The notes under the pieces: model-generated
What the model was told of the DNA's origin: nothing
What the model saw: the letters and a program-made list of their open reading frames with translations, nothing else
Database searches by the model: none
Shown: positions 25,259-33,732 of the stretch, piece after piece
Layout: each line of letters begins with the position of its first letter
How positions within the stretch are numbered: position 1 is the first letter of the stretch
Program-made: the position numbers and the translations under genes
Assembly (NCBI RefSeq): GCF_022557175.1
Contig: NZ_CP092915.1
Coordinates: 186,001 to 250,000 of the forward strand
DNA length: 64,000 bases
Direction of reading: 5' to 3'
Source of the DNA: Mycolicibacterium sp. YH-1
GTDB lineage: Bacteria > Actinomycetota > Actinomycetes > Mycobacteriales > Mycobacteriaceae

Positions 25259-27220
25259 TTATCTGCGGGCTGGTTCGACTAGTTCGTCGAAAACGGCACT
25301 CTTCCAGGTGGTCCGACTGGACAGCTGTGCGTGAGCGCCCCGGTAGACGTTGCGCATCCGGTTGAAATTGCGGAAAAGCAGCAGTTGGCGCTTGAGCGAT
25401 TCGCGCAGCAGCTCGAACATCTTGTCGCGGTCGCGCTGGCGGTAGACGACGCCGCGGCCGTCGGCCGTGGTGACGGTGACGCCGTCGACCCGCGACAGCG
25501 AGAACCACCGGGCGTCCTGGGTGGCGATGTTGATCTGCGGGCGCTCGTGGTGCGCGGGGTCGTGCGTGGTGAGCTGGTGCACCACCCCGCGGCCGAGGCG
25601 CCACAAGATCGCGACCGGTCCAATGGGGATCGACACCTTCTTGCGCCACCGCTTGTCCGACGGGGTCGGCAGCGAGGTCGCGCTGGGCAGCACCACCGCG
25701 TCGGGGAACTGCGAGCGCATTTTGCGCACCGCGGGCAGCGCGGACTCCAGGATGGAGAAGATGTGCTCGGGTCCGGCGAGGAAGTCGTCCATCGCCTTGT
25801 ACTGGATGGCAACCGTCGAATATTCAAGGCACAGAAGATGTTTGATCGTCGCCTTTAGATGGTTGGCGACCAGGCCCGAGACGCTGCCGTCCCAGTGCAG
25901 CGCGGCCACCACCAACCGGTTGCGCAAGTGGAAGTAGGACTGCCAGTCGATGGCGTCGTCCTTGTCGCTCCACGCCATGTGCCAGACCGCGGCACCCGGC
26001 AACGACACCGTGGGATAACCGTATTGCCTGGCGCGCAGGCCGTACTCGACGTCGTCCCACTTGATGAACAGCGGCAGCGGCTGACCGAGCCCCTCGGCGA
26101 CCCGACGCGGGATCATGCACATCCACCAACCGTTGAAGTCGACGTCGACGCGGCGGTGCAGCAGCCTGCTCCTGTACTGGTCGTCGTCGGCAAGTGGGTA
26201 CTTGGCGAAGTCGTGGTCGTATTCGGTGTTCACTGCGCCTGACCACATGAAGTTCGTGGAATCGATCATCTCGCCCATTACGTGCAGATGTGACGGCTCC
26301 TGCAGGTTGAGCATCTGACCACCGACCAGCGTCGGGATCTTGGAGAAGCGGTTGAACGCCAGCGCCCGCAGGATCGAGTCGGGCTCGATGCGGATGTCGT
26401 CGTCCATGAACAGGATCTGTTCGCAGTCGGTGTTCTTCAACGCCTCGTACATCACCCGGCTGTAACCGCCCGAGCCACCCAGGTTCGGTTGATCGTGAAT
26501 CGTCAGCCGGTCCCCGAGGGCGGCCGCGGCCGCGGCGAAGTCGGGGTGGTGCTTCGCCTTGCTGGTGCCCTGATCGGACACGATCACCGCGGTGATCACC
26601 TCATTCACCAGCGGATCCGACGCCAGGGTCGCCAGCGCGCTGACGGCATCCGACGGCCGATTGAACGTTGGGATGCCGACGGCCACGTGGGCCCGGCCCG
26701 GGGCGGCCACCGGCGCGTACCAGCCCGCGCTGTGCACCGTCACCTTGCTGTCGGTGGTGATGTCGAACCAGATCCAGCCACCGTCCTCGAACGGGTCGAG
26801 ACCGACCTCGAACTCGACGACTGCAGGCTGGTCCGAGTCCTCGCTCGACACCTTGCTGCCCGCGACCGTGATCCGCGCGCCCGTGGCCTTGGATCGGTAG
26901 ACGTCGATCCGCGCGCTACCGGTCAGCTCGACACGCAGCACCACCGATTCCAGGATCGACCACCGGCGCCAGTAACTGGCAGGGAAGGCGTTGAAGTACG
27001 TCGCGAACGACACCTCGGATTCGGTGCCGATCTCCAGCGTCATCCTGGTGGGCGCATGCGCGCGGCGGGCGTTGGTGTCCGATTCCTCTATATAGAGCTT
27101 GCGAACGTCGAGCGGCTCACCCGGTCGGGGCAAGAGAATGCGGGACAACAGGCTGACCGCCGGAGAGTTTTTAGCGATTGCGCTGAGCGCAGCTGTCTCA
27201 GCGGCGAGTCTTGGAGCCAC
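25259..27220 (-). CDS. glfT2: Galactofuranosyltransferase GlfT2 paralogue
   Basis: A 653-aa GT2-family enzyme matching mycobacterial GlfT2 along its length. GlfT2 polymerises galactofuranose for the arabinogalactan cell wall on the cytoplasmic side of the membrane. Recognisable blocks are SLLSRILLPRPGEPLDVRKL, SFATYFNAFPASYWRRW, VAVGIPTFNRP, the metal-binding FMDDDI, LVGGQMLNLQEPSHLHVMGE, the acceptor-site NGWWMCM, catalytic KWDDVEYGLR and HMAWSDKDDAIDWQSYFHLR. All key residues appear present. The GTG start adds roughly 15 residues before the SLLSR motif compared with the usual protein. The normal neighbours (glf, ubiA, PAP2 gene) are absent, so this is probably a second, relocated copy. The symbol denotes family identity. 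Confidence 0.88.
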   Translation of the reverse strand: MAPRLAAETAALSAIAKNSPAVSLLSRILLPRPGEPLDVRKLYIEESDTNARRAHAPTRMTLEIGTESEVSFATYFNAFPASYWRRWSILESVVLRVELTGSARIDVYRSKATGARITVAGSKVSSEDSDQPAVVEFEVGLDPFEDGGWIWFDITTDSKVTVHSAGWYAPVAAPGRAHVAVGIPTFNRPSDAVSALATLASDPLVNEVITAVIVSDQGTSKAKHHPDFAAAAAALGDRLTIHDQPNLGGSGGYSRVMYEALKNTDCEQILFMDDDIRIEPDSILRALAFNRFSKIPTLVGGQMLNLQEPSHLHVMGEMIDSTNFMWSGAVNTEYDHDFAKYPLADDDQYRSRLLHRRVDVDFNGWWMCMIPRRVAEGLGQPLPLFIKWDDVEYGLRARQYGYPTVSLPGAAVWHMAWSDKDDAIDWQSYFHLRNRLVVAALHWDGSVSGLVANHLKATIKHLLCLEYSTVAIQYKAMDDFLAGPEHIFSILESALPAVRKMRSQFPDAVVLPSATSLPTPSDKRWRKKVSIPIGPVAILWRLGRGVVHQLTTHDPAHHERPQINIATQDARWFSLSRVDGVTVTTADGRGVVYRQRDRDKMFELLRESLKRQLLLFRNFNRMRNVYRGAHAQLSSRTTWKSAVFDELVEPARR

Positions 27221-27250
27221 ACTGGCATCATTCCATTGCCGCGCTACGCA

Positions 27251-27274
27251 GTCTCGTTTGTAGAGAAACGAGAC
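27251..27274 (-). repeat. Dispersed motif copy 3, full palindrome
   Basis: GTCTCGTTT, six bases GTAGAG, then AAACGAGAC: a 9-base-arm inverted repeat. It lies 31 bases before the GTG start of the GlfT2-like gene, where a promoter or operator would be expected. Confidence 0.6.
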
Positions 27275-27318
27275 AGGGTGCGCGACATGCCGCGGGGCCT
27301 CGTAGCTCCGCGTCGCGG

Positions 27319-27330
27319 TGTCTCGTTTCT
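27319..27330 (-). repeat. Dispersed motif copy 4, half site
   Basis: TGTCTCGTTTCT followed by unrelated TGTCGC; only the left half of the motif. It is one of three copies in the 203-base gap upstream of the GlfT2-like gene. Confidence 0.5.
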
Positions 27331-27397
27331 TGTCGCATTCCCTGCGTCTGTCAACGGCCTGCGTTTAGAAGTGGACACAAGAGTGAGACCAAACGGC

Positions 27398-27420
27398 GTC
27401 TCGTTCTAGAGAAACGAGGC
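27398..27420 (-). repeat. Dispersed motif copy 5, near-full palindrome
   Basis: GTCTCGTTCTAGAGAAACG then AGGC: the same palindrome with one T missing in the left arm and one base change at the end. It lies just past the methyltransferase stop and about 180 bases before the GlfT2-like gene. Confidence 0.55.
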
Positions 27421-27423
27421 AGT

Positions 27424-28242
27424 TCACTTCGTGTCTCGTTGCCCGGTGTCGTTTTGCGGCTCTGCCGGGCGCTCGGCAAGTTCGCCGAGAATGGCCGTGG
27501 CGGTGTTTTCTGCCTCAACGCCAGCCGCGCCGATGAACGCGAGGAGGCTTGAACGCAACCCCGACCGTGCTTCCGGGGTAAGGGTCAGAACGCTGGAGTA
27601 CGTGGTCACCATATTGGCCCAAGCTTCTGCGGTGTAGTGCAGGGTTTCGGTGACGATTCGTCGTTTGATTGTGTAGCCCTGCTGTCGGATCAGCGTCATC
27701 AACGTGCCGTCGTACACGGCGTCGATGGCGGGCCGCTCGCAAGTGCCGAGGTAGCCGGTATAGGCCGCGTCGAGTTCTTGGCGCGTGGGGGAGACCGGGG
27801 TAATGCGATTCGAGAGCAGCACGAACCGGCCACGCCGAGTCAGGATGGATGAGATCTTGCCTAGTGCTATCTGCGGGTCGACCCAGTGGAACGATTGGGC
27901 GAACACGACGAGATCGAACTGCCGTCCCGCTGCCTTCCAGTTCTCGAATGTTGCTACCTCGACGGGGATGCCTTTGGTGGCAGCTACTTTCGCCATGGCA
28001 GGGTCAGGCTCCACGGCGAGTACCTGAGCACCGCGATCGCGAAATTGGACAGAAGCGATTCCGGTGCCTGCACCGACGTCGAGCACCCGATCGCGGCGGC
28101 TGGTACTGACCAGACTGTCAACCAGCCCTTGAGGGTAGCGCGGCCGGTAACGGTCATATTCCTCGGCGGCAGAACCAAATGCCCCGGCTCGGCGCCGATC
28201 AAGATGAGCAGACACACCTCCACCATGCCGCACCAGACACAC
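27424..28242 (-). CDS. SAM-dependent methyltransferase (class I)
   Basis: A 272-aa class I methyltransferase. Motif I reads VLDVGAGTGIASVQF, the acidic motif II VLAVEPDPAM, and FDLVVFAQSFHWVDPQIAL is the UbiE/BioC-like post-II segment. The opening AFGSAAEEYDRYRPRYPQGL is typical of small-molecule methyltransferases. Substrate unknown. The GTG at 28242 is taken; a GTG nine codons later is possible. A motif half-site lies only 11 bases upstream (28253-28266). It is the first gene in the minus-strand accessory run that continues into the GlfT2-like gene. Confidence 0.8.
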   Translation of the reverse strand: MCLVRHGGGVSAHLDRRRAGAFGSAAEEYDRYRPRYPQGLVDSLVSTSRRDRVLDVGAGTGIASVQFRDRGAQVLAVEPDPAMAKVAATKGIPVEVATFENWKAAGRQFDLVVFAQSFHWVDPQIALGKISSILTRRGRFVLLSNRITPVSPTRQELDAAYTGYLGTCERPAIDAVYDGTLMTLIRQQGYTIKRRIVTETLHYTAEAWANMVTTYSSVLTLTPEARSGLRSSLLAFIGAAGVEAENTATAILGELAERPAEPQNDTGQRDTK

Positions 28243-28252
28243 TTCACGTCGA

Positions 28253-28266
28253 GTGTCTCGTTTCTA
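28253..28266 (-). repeat. Dispersed motif copy 6, half site
   Basis: GTGTCTCGTTTCTA followed by CTTAGTTTC. It sits directly before the methyltransferase start, again upstream of a minus-strand gene. Confidence 0.5.
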
Positions 28267-28448
28267 CTTAGTTTCAAACAGCTGTCCGCTCCGAGTGCGA
28301 ACGCCTCTGTGCTCAACCGGACTCGGCACCTTCGAAGGTTGACACCAACATTGAGAGCCTTCGCTGATGCCGCGGACGTCGATGGTGCCGACCGGCATCG
28401 CAGATGGAGGGACAGGGCGGCGTTGCGCCGGATTGACACAATGGTGAG

Positions 28449-28736
28449 ATGAACGTCGTGAGTTTCGTTCTTGCTCGAATAGCAGAAGATGAGCGGGTGG
28501 CGCTGAATTCAATGCGCCGCAGCGCAGGGTTGACGCGCGGTCTGTCGACGCGTGGTCTGCGTGAGGCGGCGTTCAAGCGCCGGCTCGCTGATGATGCGCT
28601 ACGGCGCGTCAATTGGAACTTCGCACAGGGTGAAGACGGCGACGTCCACGCGAAGCAGCGCGTCCTTGGGCGGTTGGCCATGGTCTACGCGGATCATCCC
28701 GATTTCGATGCTCACTGGGTGAGTGACTCCGAGTAG
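28449..28736 (+). CDS. DUF6221-family protein
   Basis: A 95-aa protein with the DUF6221 pattern: an opening VVSFVLARIAEDERVA, a central basic segment, and the C-terminal block KQRVLGRLAMVYADHPDFDA ending HWVSDSE. These small proteins are frequent in actinobacterial accessory regions and prophages; function unknown. No strong ribosome site precedes the ATG. It is divergent from the methyltransferase across about 200 bases. Confidence 0.7.
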   Translation: MNVVSFVLARIAEDERVALNSMRRSAGLTRGLSTRGLREAAFKRRLADDALRRVNWNFAQGEDGDVHAKQRVLGRLAMVYADHPDFDAHWVSDSE

Positions 28737-28806
28737 CGAGATGCCCGTGAGAAGGTGCGGCCACGAGTGCAGTGCGACCATCTCCCACCGGAGCGTTGGC
28801 TGGAAC

Positions 28807-29106
28807 CTACGGGCCCTGCAGTGGACCCGACGACAGGACTACGTCAATCACCATCGTCAGCGGCCAAGGGGTTCCCGGTGCTGGTCCGACGCTGATCACC
28901 TTGGTTGGCATCACGGTATCGCTGATCTCCGACCTCAACACATAGGGCCACGGTCCCTGTTCGGACAGCACATGCAGGGCATCCTGCTCGAGCATTCCAA
29001 TGACATCCGGAATGACGCGAATGGCTACCTGAGCTGTTCCCTCGACGGCGCACCCAGTACTGAGCAGTGCCGTCGCCACGGTGATCGCAGCAATTCCCCG
29101 TCTCAT
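28807..29106 (-). CDS. Small PASTA-domain lipoprotein
   Basis: A 99-aa exported protein. MRRGIAAITVATALLSTGC is a signal peptide ending in a lipobox, so the mature protein should be lipid-anchored. The rest is one PASTA-like repeat (VIPDVIGMLEQDALHVLSEQ, then the VGPAPGTPWPL loop). PASTA domains bind peptidoglycan fragments or mediate wall localisation. ATG 29106 is chosen because it starts the signal peptide; the frame extends 25 codons upstream without support. Confidence 0.72.
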   Translation of the reverse strand: MRRGIAAITVATALLSTGCAVEGTAQVAIRVIPDVIGMLEQDALHVLSEQGPWPYVLRSEISDTVMPTKVISVGPAPGTPWPLTMVIDVVLSSGPLQGP

Positions 29107-29234
29107 AAGGCTTTCTAACCTCGCGGCTTTAAGTTGTCGAGCCCTGCACTGAAATGGCCAGCACAACAGGCAAGGGGACACTCGGACTTCGGAGTTGGTT
29201 GAACCGTCCCGCCGCCAGCGGACCCGGCAGGAGG

Positions 29235-29756
29235 CTATGGACCGGGGTCGTGGTAAACGTTGAAGCCGTATCTCTGCAGGGGCTGCAACACTGCCGTGAT
29301 GTCCATGTTTTGAACTGACCCGAAGATGGCGTACGCCAGCAAGCCTCCTTGATCGTAAGCGAACGCGTACGCCTCACACCCGTGGTTCTGCAGGTCGACC
29401 TGCATCTCAAGCTCGTTGTTGAAACGCGCGAGTGTGATGTCGAAGTACTCACCTGCCGGGGCGATTTTGGCTTGGCACACTCCTCGTCGAGTTGCATGCG
29501 GTAGGGCTTTGTTTTGCGCCTTCAACCAGTACACCGGTGGTTTGCACACAGCCGATGTCCAGTCAGCCGGCCATTGCGAGACGCGATTTAACCCCGCCCA
29601 CTCATCGCCCGGGGGCACGGCGTGACGCAGTGCCGCGACCCCTCGTTCATCGGGCCGCGCGGCAACCACGGCGACGGCAACGATGCACAAGACTCCGACG
29701 ACGATAGCGGCATAAACCGAGCGTCGACACCGCCCCGCGTCAGGGAACACATTCAA
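29235..29756 (-). CDS. Uncharacterised membrane-anchored protein
   Basis: A 173-aa protein with one N-terminal membrane helix (SVYAAIVVGVLCIVAVAVVA, about residues 13-32) and an extracytoplasmic domain with three cysteines (AVCKPPVYWLKAQNK; GVCQAKIAPAGEYFD; NHGCEAYAFAYDQGG). The TTG at 29756 is chosen because GAGGGGAG lies five bases before it; a GTG at 29750 is close by. No family recognised. It follows two other small exported-protein genes on the same strand. Confidence 0.55.
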   Translation of the reverse strand: MNVFPDAGRCRRSVYAAIVVGVLCIVAVAVVAARPDERGVAALRHAVPPGDEWAGLNRVSQWPADWTSAVCKPPVYWLKAQNKALPHATRRGVCQAKIAPAGEYFDITLARFNNELEMQVDLQNHGCEAYAFAYDQGGLLAYAIFGSVQNMDITAVLQPLQRYGFNVYHDPGP

Positions 29757-29904
29757 CTTGACTCCCCTCAGCAGCAAACGTATCAAGCCCCTTCGGTTGA
29801 CGCCGGTTCCACGGCGACACTGCTGCGCAGCATCACAGGCAGACGGCGATTCCCAGTCCAGCCGCTCTATCGATGAAGCGTCGGCTCGGAGCCGACACGG
29901 GGGA

Positions 29905-30360
29905 TTAATCCGGGGGCCCGCATAGTTCACCTATGGGCGCGATGACGGTGTCGATGCGGGGGTCCACCCACACCGCCTGGTCGTCGATGATCCGCGGAAT
30001 CAGGATGCGCTGTTCCGCGATGGGCCATTGAACGAACTCGAAACCGGCCAGTTCGTACTGAACATCGTCGGCCAGCCACACCGTCGCCTGTACCGCCGTG
30101 GTCTCCAGACGGTAGCCAAGGCACCGCTGATAAGCGCCTACGTCGGCGTCACCGGCCAGCTCGAAACCCACGGCAACCCACTCGTCGCAGACCAGGAAAT
30201 GCCACCCCAGGTTGGCGAAGTTGACGGGCCGGCCATGTCGACGGCAGCCCAGGTCGCGGGTCACCGCGCGGGTCGCCGTGGCCCACGCGGCGGGAAAATC
30301 AGTGGGTGGGTCATCTGCGATGAGGAATTGCCAGCACCGATCCGGCGCATCCCACGACAT
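29905..30360 (-). CDS. Uncharacterised protein, 151 aa
   Basis: A complete soluble protein, starting MSWDAPDRCWQFLIADDPPT and containing LGWHFLVCDEWVAVGFELAG. Its composition is tryptophan-, aspartate- and valine-rich with no signal peptide or helix. No family recognised. It is divergent from a lipoprotein gene (144-base gap). Confidence 0.55.
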   Translation of the reverse strand: MSWDAPDRCWQFLIADDPPTDFPAAWATATRAVTRDLGCRRHGRPVNFANLGWHFLVCDEWVAVGFELAGDADVGAYQRCLGYRLETTAVQATVWLADDVQYELAGFEFVQWPIAEQRILIPRIIDDQAVWVDPRIDTVIAPIGELCGPPD

Positions 30361-30504
30361 GATTCAACCGTGACATATTGAGCCCGCCCCCGTCGACTGC
30401 AATAGGACTCTGGTGACGGGGTTTCGGGCGGATGCGTGATCGATGCGCGGCGGCCTGATGCGCGGTTCGAGTCGTGACAGAGTGTGGGGTTGGAGAGGGG
30501 AGCT

Positions 30505-31068
30505 GTGGCAACAAAACGGTGGGTCAGTGGTTCCGCCGCTGTGCTGCTGTGTGGTGCCTTCATCGCTTCGATGACGGGTTGTACGGTTGCCCGGGTGGTG
30601 GCCGGTGCACCGACCTCTCCGCCGCCCCCGACGCACGGGCACGTCGAGGTGACCCTGGCGCTCATGGATTCGTTCGACGTGGTGACGGCCGCCAAGTGCG
30701 CAGGAAGGCGTGACAACGACGGCGTCCATGAGGGTGCGATAGCCGAAGTTCGCGGATTGTCAGATCGCCGACGATTCAGTCTTCAGCAAGTCACTTCCGC
30801 AACCGTCTCGACGTCCTACGTCCAAAACGATTTCGATCAGAGTGTTGACGGCGACGGCAAGTACTGCCTGGCCCGGTTCAGCTTCGTTCCCCCCAAACCG
30901 GACCCGAGGGGCTACCGCATCACATTCCCGGCGTCGAAGGCACCTGGGCCCGACACAGAGCTGTGGTCCTTCTATTCCGACGTGCGCGGCGGACGCGGGT
31001 ACGGGTCATTCCACCTGTGGGCTCAAACCTGCCCAGACTTCGACGCCCCACCGGAGCGTCTCTGTTAG
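30505..31068 (+). CDS. Uncharacterised lipoprotein
   Basis: A 187-aa exported lipoprotein. KRWVSGSAAVLLCGAFIASM followed by TGC is a signal peptide with lipobox. The mature domain contains paired cysteines (AAKCAGRRDN; GKYCLARFSF; QTCPDFDAPPERLC) and resembles mycobacterial LpqN/LppX-like solute domains only vaguely. GTG 30505 is chosen because GGAGAGG lies six bases upstream. It is the last clearly accessory gene before the metallophosphoesterase junction. Confidence 0.6.
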   Translation: MATKRWVSGSAAVLLCGAFIASMTGCTVARVVAGAPTSPPPPTHGHVEVTLALMDSFDVVTAAKCAGRRDNDGVHEGAIAEVRGLSDRRRFSLQQVTSATVSTSYVQNDFDQSVDGDGKYCLARFSFVPPKPDPRGYRITFPASKAPGPDTELWSFYSDVRGGRGYGSFHLWAQTCPDFDAPPERLC

Positions 31069-31080
31069 ACCGAGTCGTCG

Positions 31081-32064
31081 TTGACGACGTCGAAACAGAC
31101 CAATCGCAACGGTTTCCCAAATCTAGAGAAGCAGGACAACACATCGGAGCTGAAGCGCACGCGACCCGACGCCGTCGCGGCTGCCCCGACGACCACGCCC
31201 GAGCCGGCCCCCGAGCCCGCGCCTGCGGTGAACCGGCGGGTCTTCATCGCGCGAGCCAGCGCTGTCGCCGCGGGCGCGGCGTCGGTGGGTCTGGTCGCCG
31301 CCGGTGCCGCCAATGCCCTCGGTCCACCGGACCTGTTGAGGGTGCCGGTACGACTGCGCAGGCTCGATCCGGCGTTCAACGGATTCCGGATCGCCGTGGT
31401 GTCCGATGTACACCTCGGTCCGTTGTCTGGCCGCGCGCACACTGAGCGAATCGTCAGGATGATCAACGAGGCCGAGCCGGACCTCGTGGCGATCGTGGGG
31501 GATCTGGTCGACGGCACCGTCGAGCAGCTCGGTGCAGCCGCGGAACCGTTGCGGGACTTGAACTCCCGTGAGGGGACGTTCTTCGTCACCGGTAACCACG
31601 AGTACTTCGTCGACGACACGTCCTCCTGGCTGCGCGAGCTGGAGCGGCTCGGCGTGCAGCCACTGCAGAACGAGAACACCGCGATCCGGCGCGGTGGCGC
31701 CGCGTTCGACCTGGTCGGCGTCAACGACATCGCGGGCGACTCGCGATCAACTCCACCCGACTTCGAGCGAGCGTTGACCGGAGTGGATCTCTCGGGGCCA
31801 ACAGTCCTGCTCGCACACCAACCGGTTCAGGTGGTTGACGCCGCCGCACGCGGGGTGGACCTGCAACTGTCCGGGCACACCCACGGTGGACAGATGTGGC
31901 CGTTCCACTACGTCGTCGGCGCTGTCCAGCCGTCCCTTGCCGGGCTGTCAACGGTGGGCGACACTCAGCTCTACGTCTCGCGGGGTGCAGGGTTCTGGGG
32001 GCCACCGGTCCGGGTCGGCGCGCCCCCGGACATCTCGGTGTTGACCCTTCAGTCCGACGCGTAG
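31081..32064 (+). CDS. Metallophosphoesterase missing its N-terminal membrane domain
   Basis: The catalytic domain is complete: VVSDVHLGPL, VAIVGDLVDGT, VTGNHEYF, LLAHQPVQ and LSGHTHGGQMW supply all two-metal ligands of calcineurin-like phosphoesterases. Before it, VNRRVFIARASAVAAGAASV is the helix that normally follows a three-to-four-helix membrane domain in this family; the paralogue at 46061-47245 keeps that domain. Here the first 25 residues (from TTG 31081) look unrelated, and family-like sequence begins near 31150 with RTRPDA. The 5' third was probably replaced when the accessory region was joined. The Arg-Arg helix may now act as a Tat signal, so a functional protein is still possible. 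Confidence 0.7.
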   Translation: MTTSKQTNRNGFPNLEKQDNTSELKRTRPDAVAAAPTTTPEPAPEPAPAVNRRVFIARASAVAAGAASVGLVAAGAANALGPPDLLRVPVRLRRLDPAFNGFRIAVVSDVHLGPLSGRAHTERIVRMINEAEPDLVAIVGDLVDGTVEQLGAAAEPLRDLNSREGTFFVTGNHEYFVDDTSSWLRELERLGVQPLQNENTAIRRGGAAFDLVGVNDIAGDSRSTPPDFERALTGVDLSGPTVLLAHQPVQVVDAAARGVDLQLSGHTHGGQMWPFHYVVGAVQPSLAGLSTVGDTQLYVSRGAGFWGPPVRVGAPPDISVLTLQSDA

Positions 32065-32345
32065 GCGCTGGTAACGGCTCGCCTCCCCGAGTTCAAGTAG
32101 TGGCTGACCCAGTCCGCCGAGGCGAACTCACCGAATCGCCGCGGTTCGTCGATGGCCTCGCGGCTCCACTGGCCGTCGTGGCTCCGGATCGACAGGATCA
32201 CCGGGCCGACGAAGATGCTGCCGCTGAAGGTGAGCTGTTGAATGCGTCCGTCGTCGGTCTGCACCTCGACGTCGTAGCTGACGTGCCCCCCATGTCCGGC
32301 GACGCGCTTGATCTGACGGATGGTCGCGATATCTCTGCTCGGCAT
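32049..32345 (-). CDS. Uncharacterised small protein, 98 aa
   Basis: A soluble protein of alternating beta-type sequence (ATIRQIKRVAGHGGHVSYDV; GPVILSIRSHDGQWSREAID; GEFASADWVSHYLNS). It overlaps the metallophosphoesterase 3' end by 16 bases in the convergent direction. No family recognised. Confidence 0.6.
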   Translation of the reverse strand: MPSRDIATIRQIKRVAGHGGHVSYDVEVQTDDGRIQQLTFSGSIFVGPVILSIRSHDGQWSREAIDEPRRFGEFASADWVSHYLNSGRRAVTSAYASD

Positions 32346-32432
32346 TAATTACCCCCCACGTCAACACTCGGGCATCGAGGGCGTCACGTCAACACCGAAC
32401 TCTGCTTATGGAGACGCGGTAGCGGCCGGGCG

Positions 32433-33581
32433 TCAGCAGGACAGTCCGGGCAGCGAGTCGCCTCGGACGACACTCAGATTCGGCGGAACCAACTTGTTGA
32501 GGACAACACCGACGTCAACGGCAATGGTGCCGCCGTCGGCACCGCGCGTGAGGTTGGCCAGGTAGGTGACCGCCCCCGAGCGTGTGTCAACCACGGCCGT
32601 GTACGCATCGCGGGCACTGCCCTCACGCGGCCCCCGGTCGATGACCACGTACGGTCCCGCCACCGACACCGAAGGCACACTCAGCCTGATCGGCGCGACG
32701 ACTTCGCCTGTGACACGTACCAATCCGGAATCAGGTGACCACCACGCGACACCGGTGCCGCCTTCATCGAGCCCAGTGAGCCAGGCGTAGGCGGTGCCAT
32801 CCGACGCGACGGACACCCGGTCCTGGCCGTGGCCGACCGACTCGGCGACTGCGGGCGGCAGCGTGCCGTCGATCTTCATCTGCGGCATTCCCGGGCCCTC
32901 GCGGGACCAGGTGAGCCCGGCTGCGGAGGTACGAAGGTCACGCGCGGAGTCAGACCGCACCTCGTCGACCGTGTCCGTCGCGAGGTCGTAGGAGCTGAGC
33001 GTGGTGGTGTCATCGTCGGGGGACTCGTGGGTGAGCCAGTACACCTTGCCGTCGAACGCGGCGACCGAGTCGATGGCGTTGCGGCCCGTCGTGTAGTCGG
33101 CCATGCTCCGCTGTGCGATGGTCCGCACCGGCCCACCCTGTCGATCGACCACGTCGATCCTGATCAACCCCGGTAGCACCCCGTTGGATCCGCGTGGGAT
33201 GCGGTCCACGCCGATGACGATCCAGCGGTCGTCGACCGCCGCGAAACCCACGTCGTTCTTGTCGGGGTCGGGGACGGGGTAGATCTCGGCGGCCGAGCTG
33301 TCGGCACCGACCAACAGCACGTCGCGGGTGTCGCCGTTGTCGCGAACCGCGATGACCTCGCCGACCCGACTGACCGCCAACGGCAGCGTCGAGACGCCGC
33401 CCGTGTCGACTCTGCCCGCGTCGATCGCCGACTGCCAGGCCGCGGGGACTGCCACCTCACAGAACGGACGCTCGGTCGCTTGAGGCTCCGCAGGCGGCGT
33501 GTCCGTACATGCCGCGGTCGCCGCCACCGTCAGTGCCGCGATCGCCGCGGCGCAGACGCGAATGCGCAGTGAACCAGCCAT
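32433..33581 (-). CDS. Uncharacterised lipoprotein, probable beta-propeller
   Basis: A 382-aa exported protein. MAGSLRIRVCAAAIAALTVA ending ATAAC gives a lipobox signal peptide, followed by a proline-rich linker. The remainder shows repeating beta motifs with DRWIVIGVD, GKVYWLTHES, GTAYAWLTG and GPYVVIDRG spaced 45-60 residues apart, as in a propeller. The ATG at 33581 is chosen because GGGGAGG precedes it; a longer frame upstream has no support. It is divergent from the DUF899 gene. Confidence 0.68.
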   Translation of the reverse strand: MAGSLRIRVCAAAIAALTVAATAACTDTPPAEPQATERPFCEVAVPAAWQSAIDAGRVDTGGVSTLPLAVSRVGEVIAVRDNGDTRDVLLVGADSSAAEIYPVPDPDKNDVGFAAVDDRWIVIGVDRIPRGSNGVLPGLIRIDVVDRQGGPVRTIAQRSMADYTTGRNAIDSVAAFDGKVYWLTHESPDDDTTTLSSYDLATDTVDEVRSDSARDLRTSAAGLTWSREGPGMPQMKIDGTLPPAVAESVGHGQDRVSVASDGTAYAWLTGLDEGGTGVAWWSPDSGLVRVTGEVVAPIRLSVPSVSVAGPYVVIDRGPREGSARDAYTAVVDTRSGAVTYLANLTRGADGGTIAVDVGVVLNKLVPPNLSVVRGDSLPGLSC

Positions 33582-33732
33582 CAATCCGACCTCCCCAGCC
33601 GACCGCCCTGCGCGCAGGGTAACGCCGCCATCCCACGTTGGAACGCTCGATTGTGGCGATGAGTTGTGCTCGCCTTCGCGGTCTACCCATTCAGACCGCA
33701 CCGAACGCGGCGCCCAGGACCAGGAGGTGACC

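Noticed and set aside
27431..27440. GTGTCTCGTT as a further copy of the dispersed motif
   Set aside because: It lies inside the last codons of the methyltransferase gene and matches only ten bases.
31122..31130. TCTAGAGAA as a seventh motif copy
   Set aside because: Only nine bases match and the GTCTCGTTT half is missing; mentioned only in relation to the junction.
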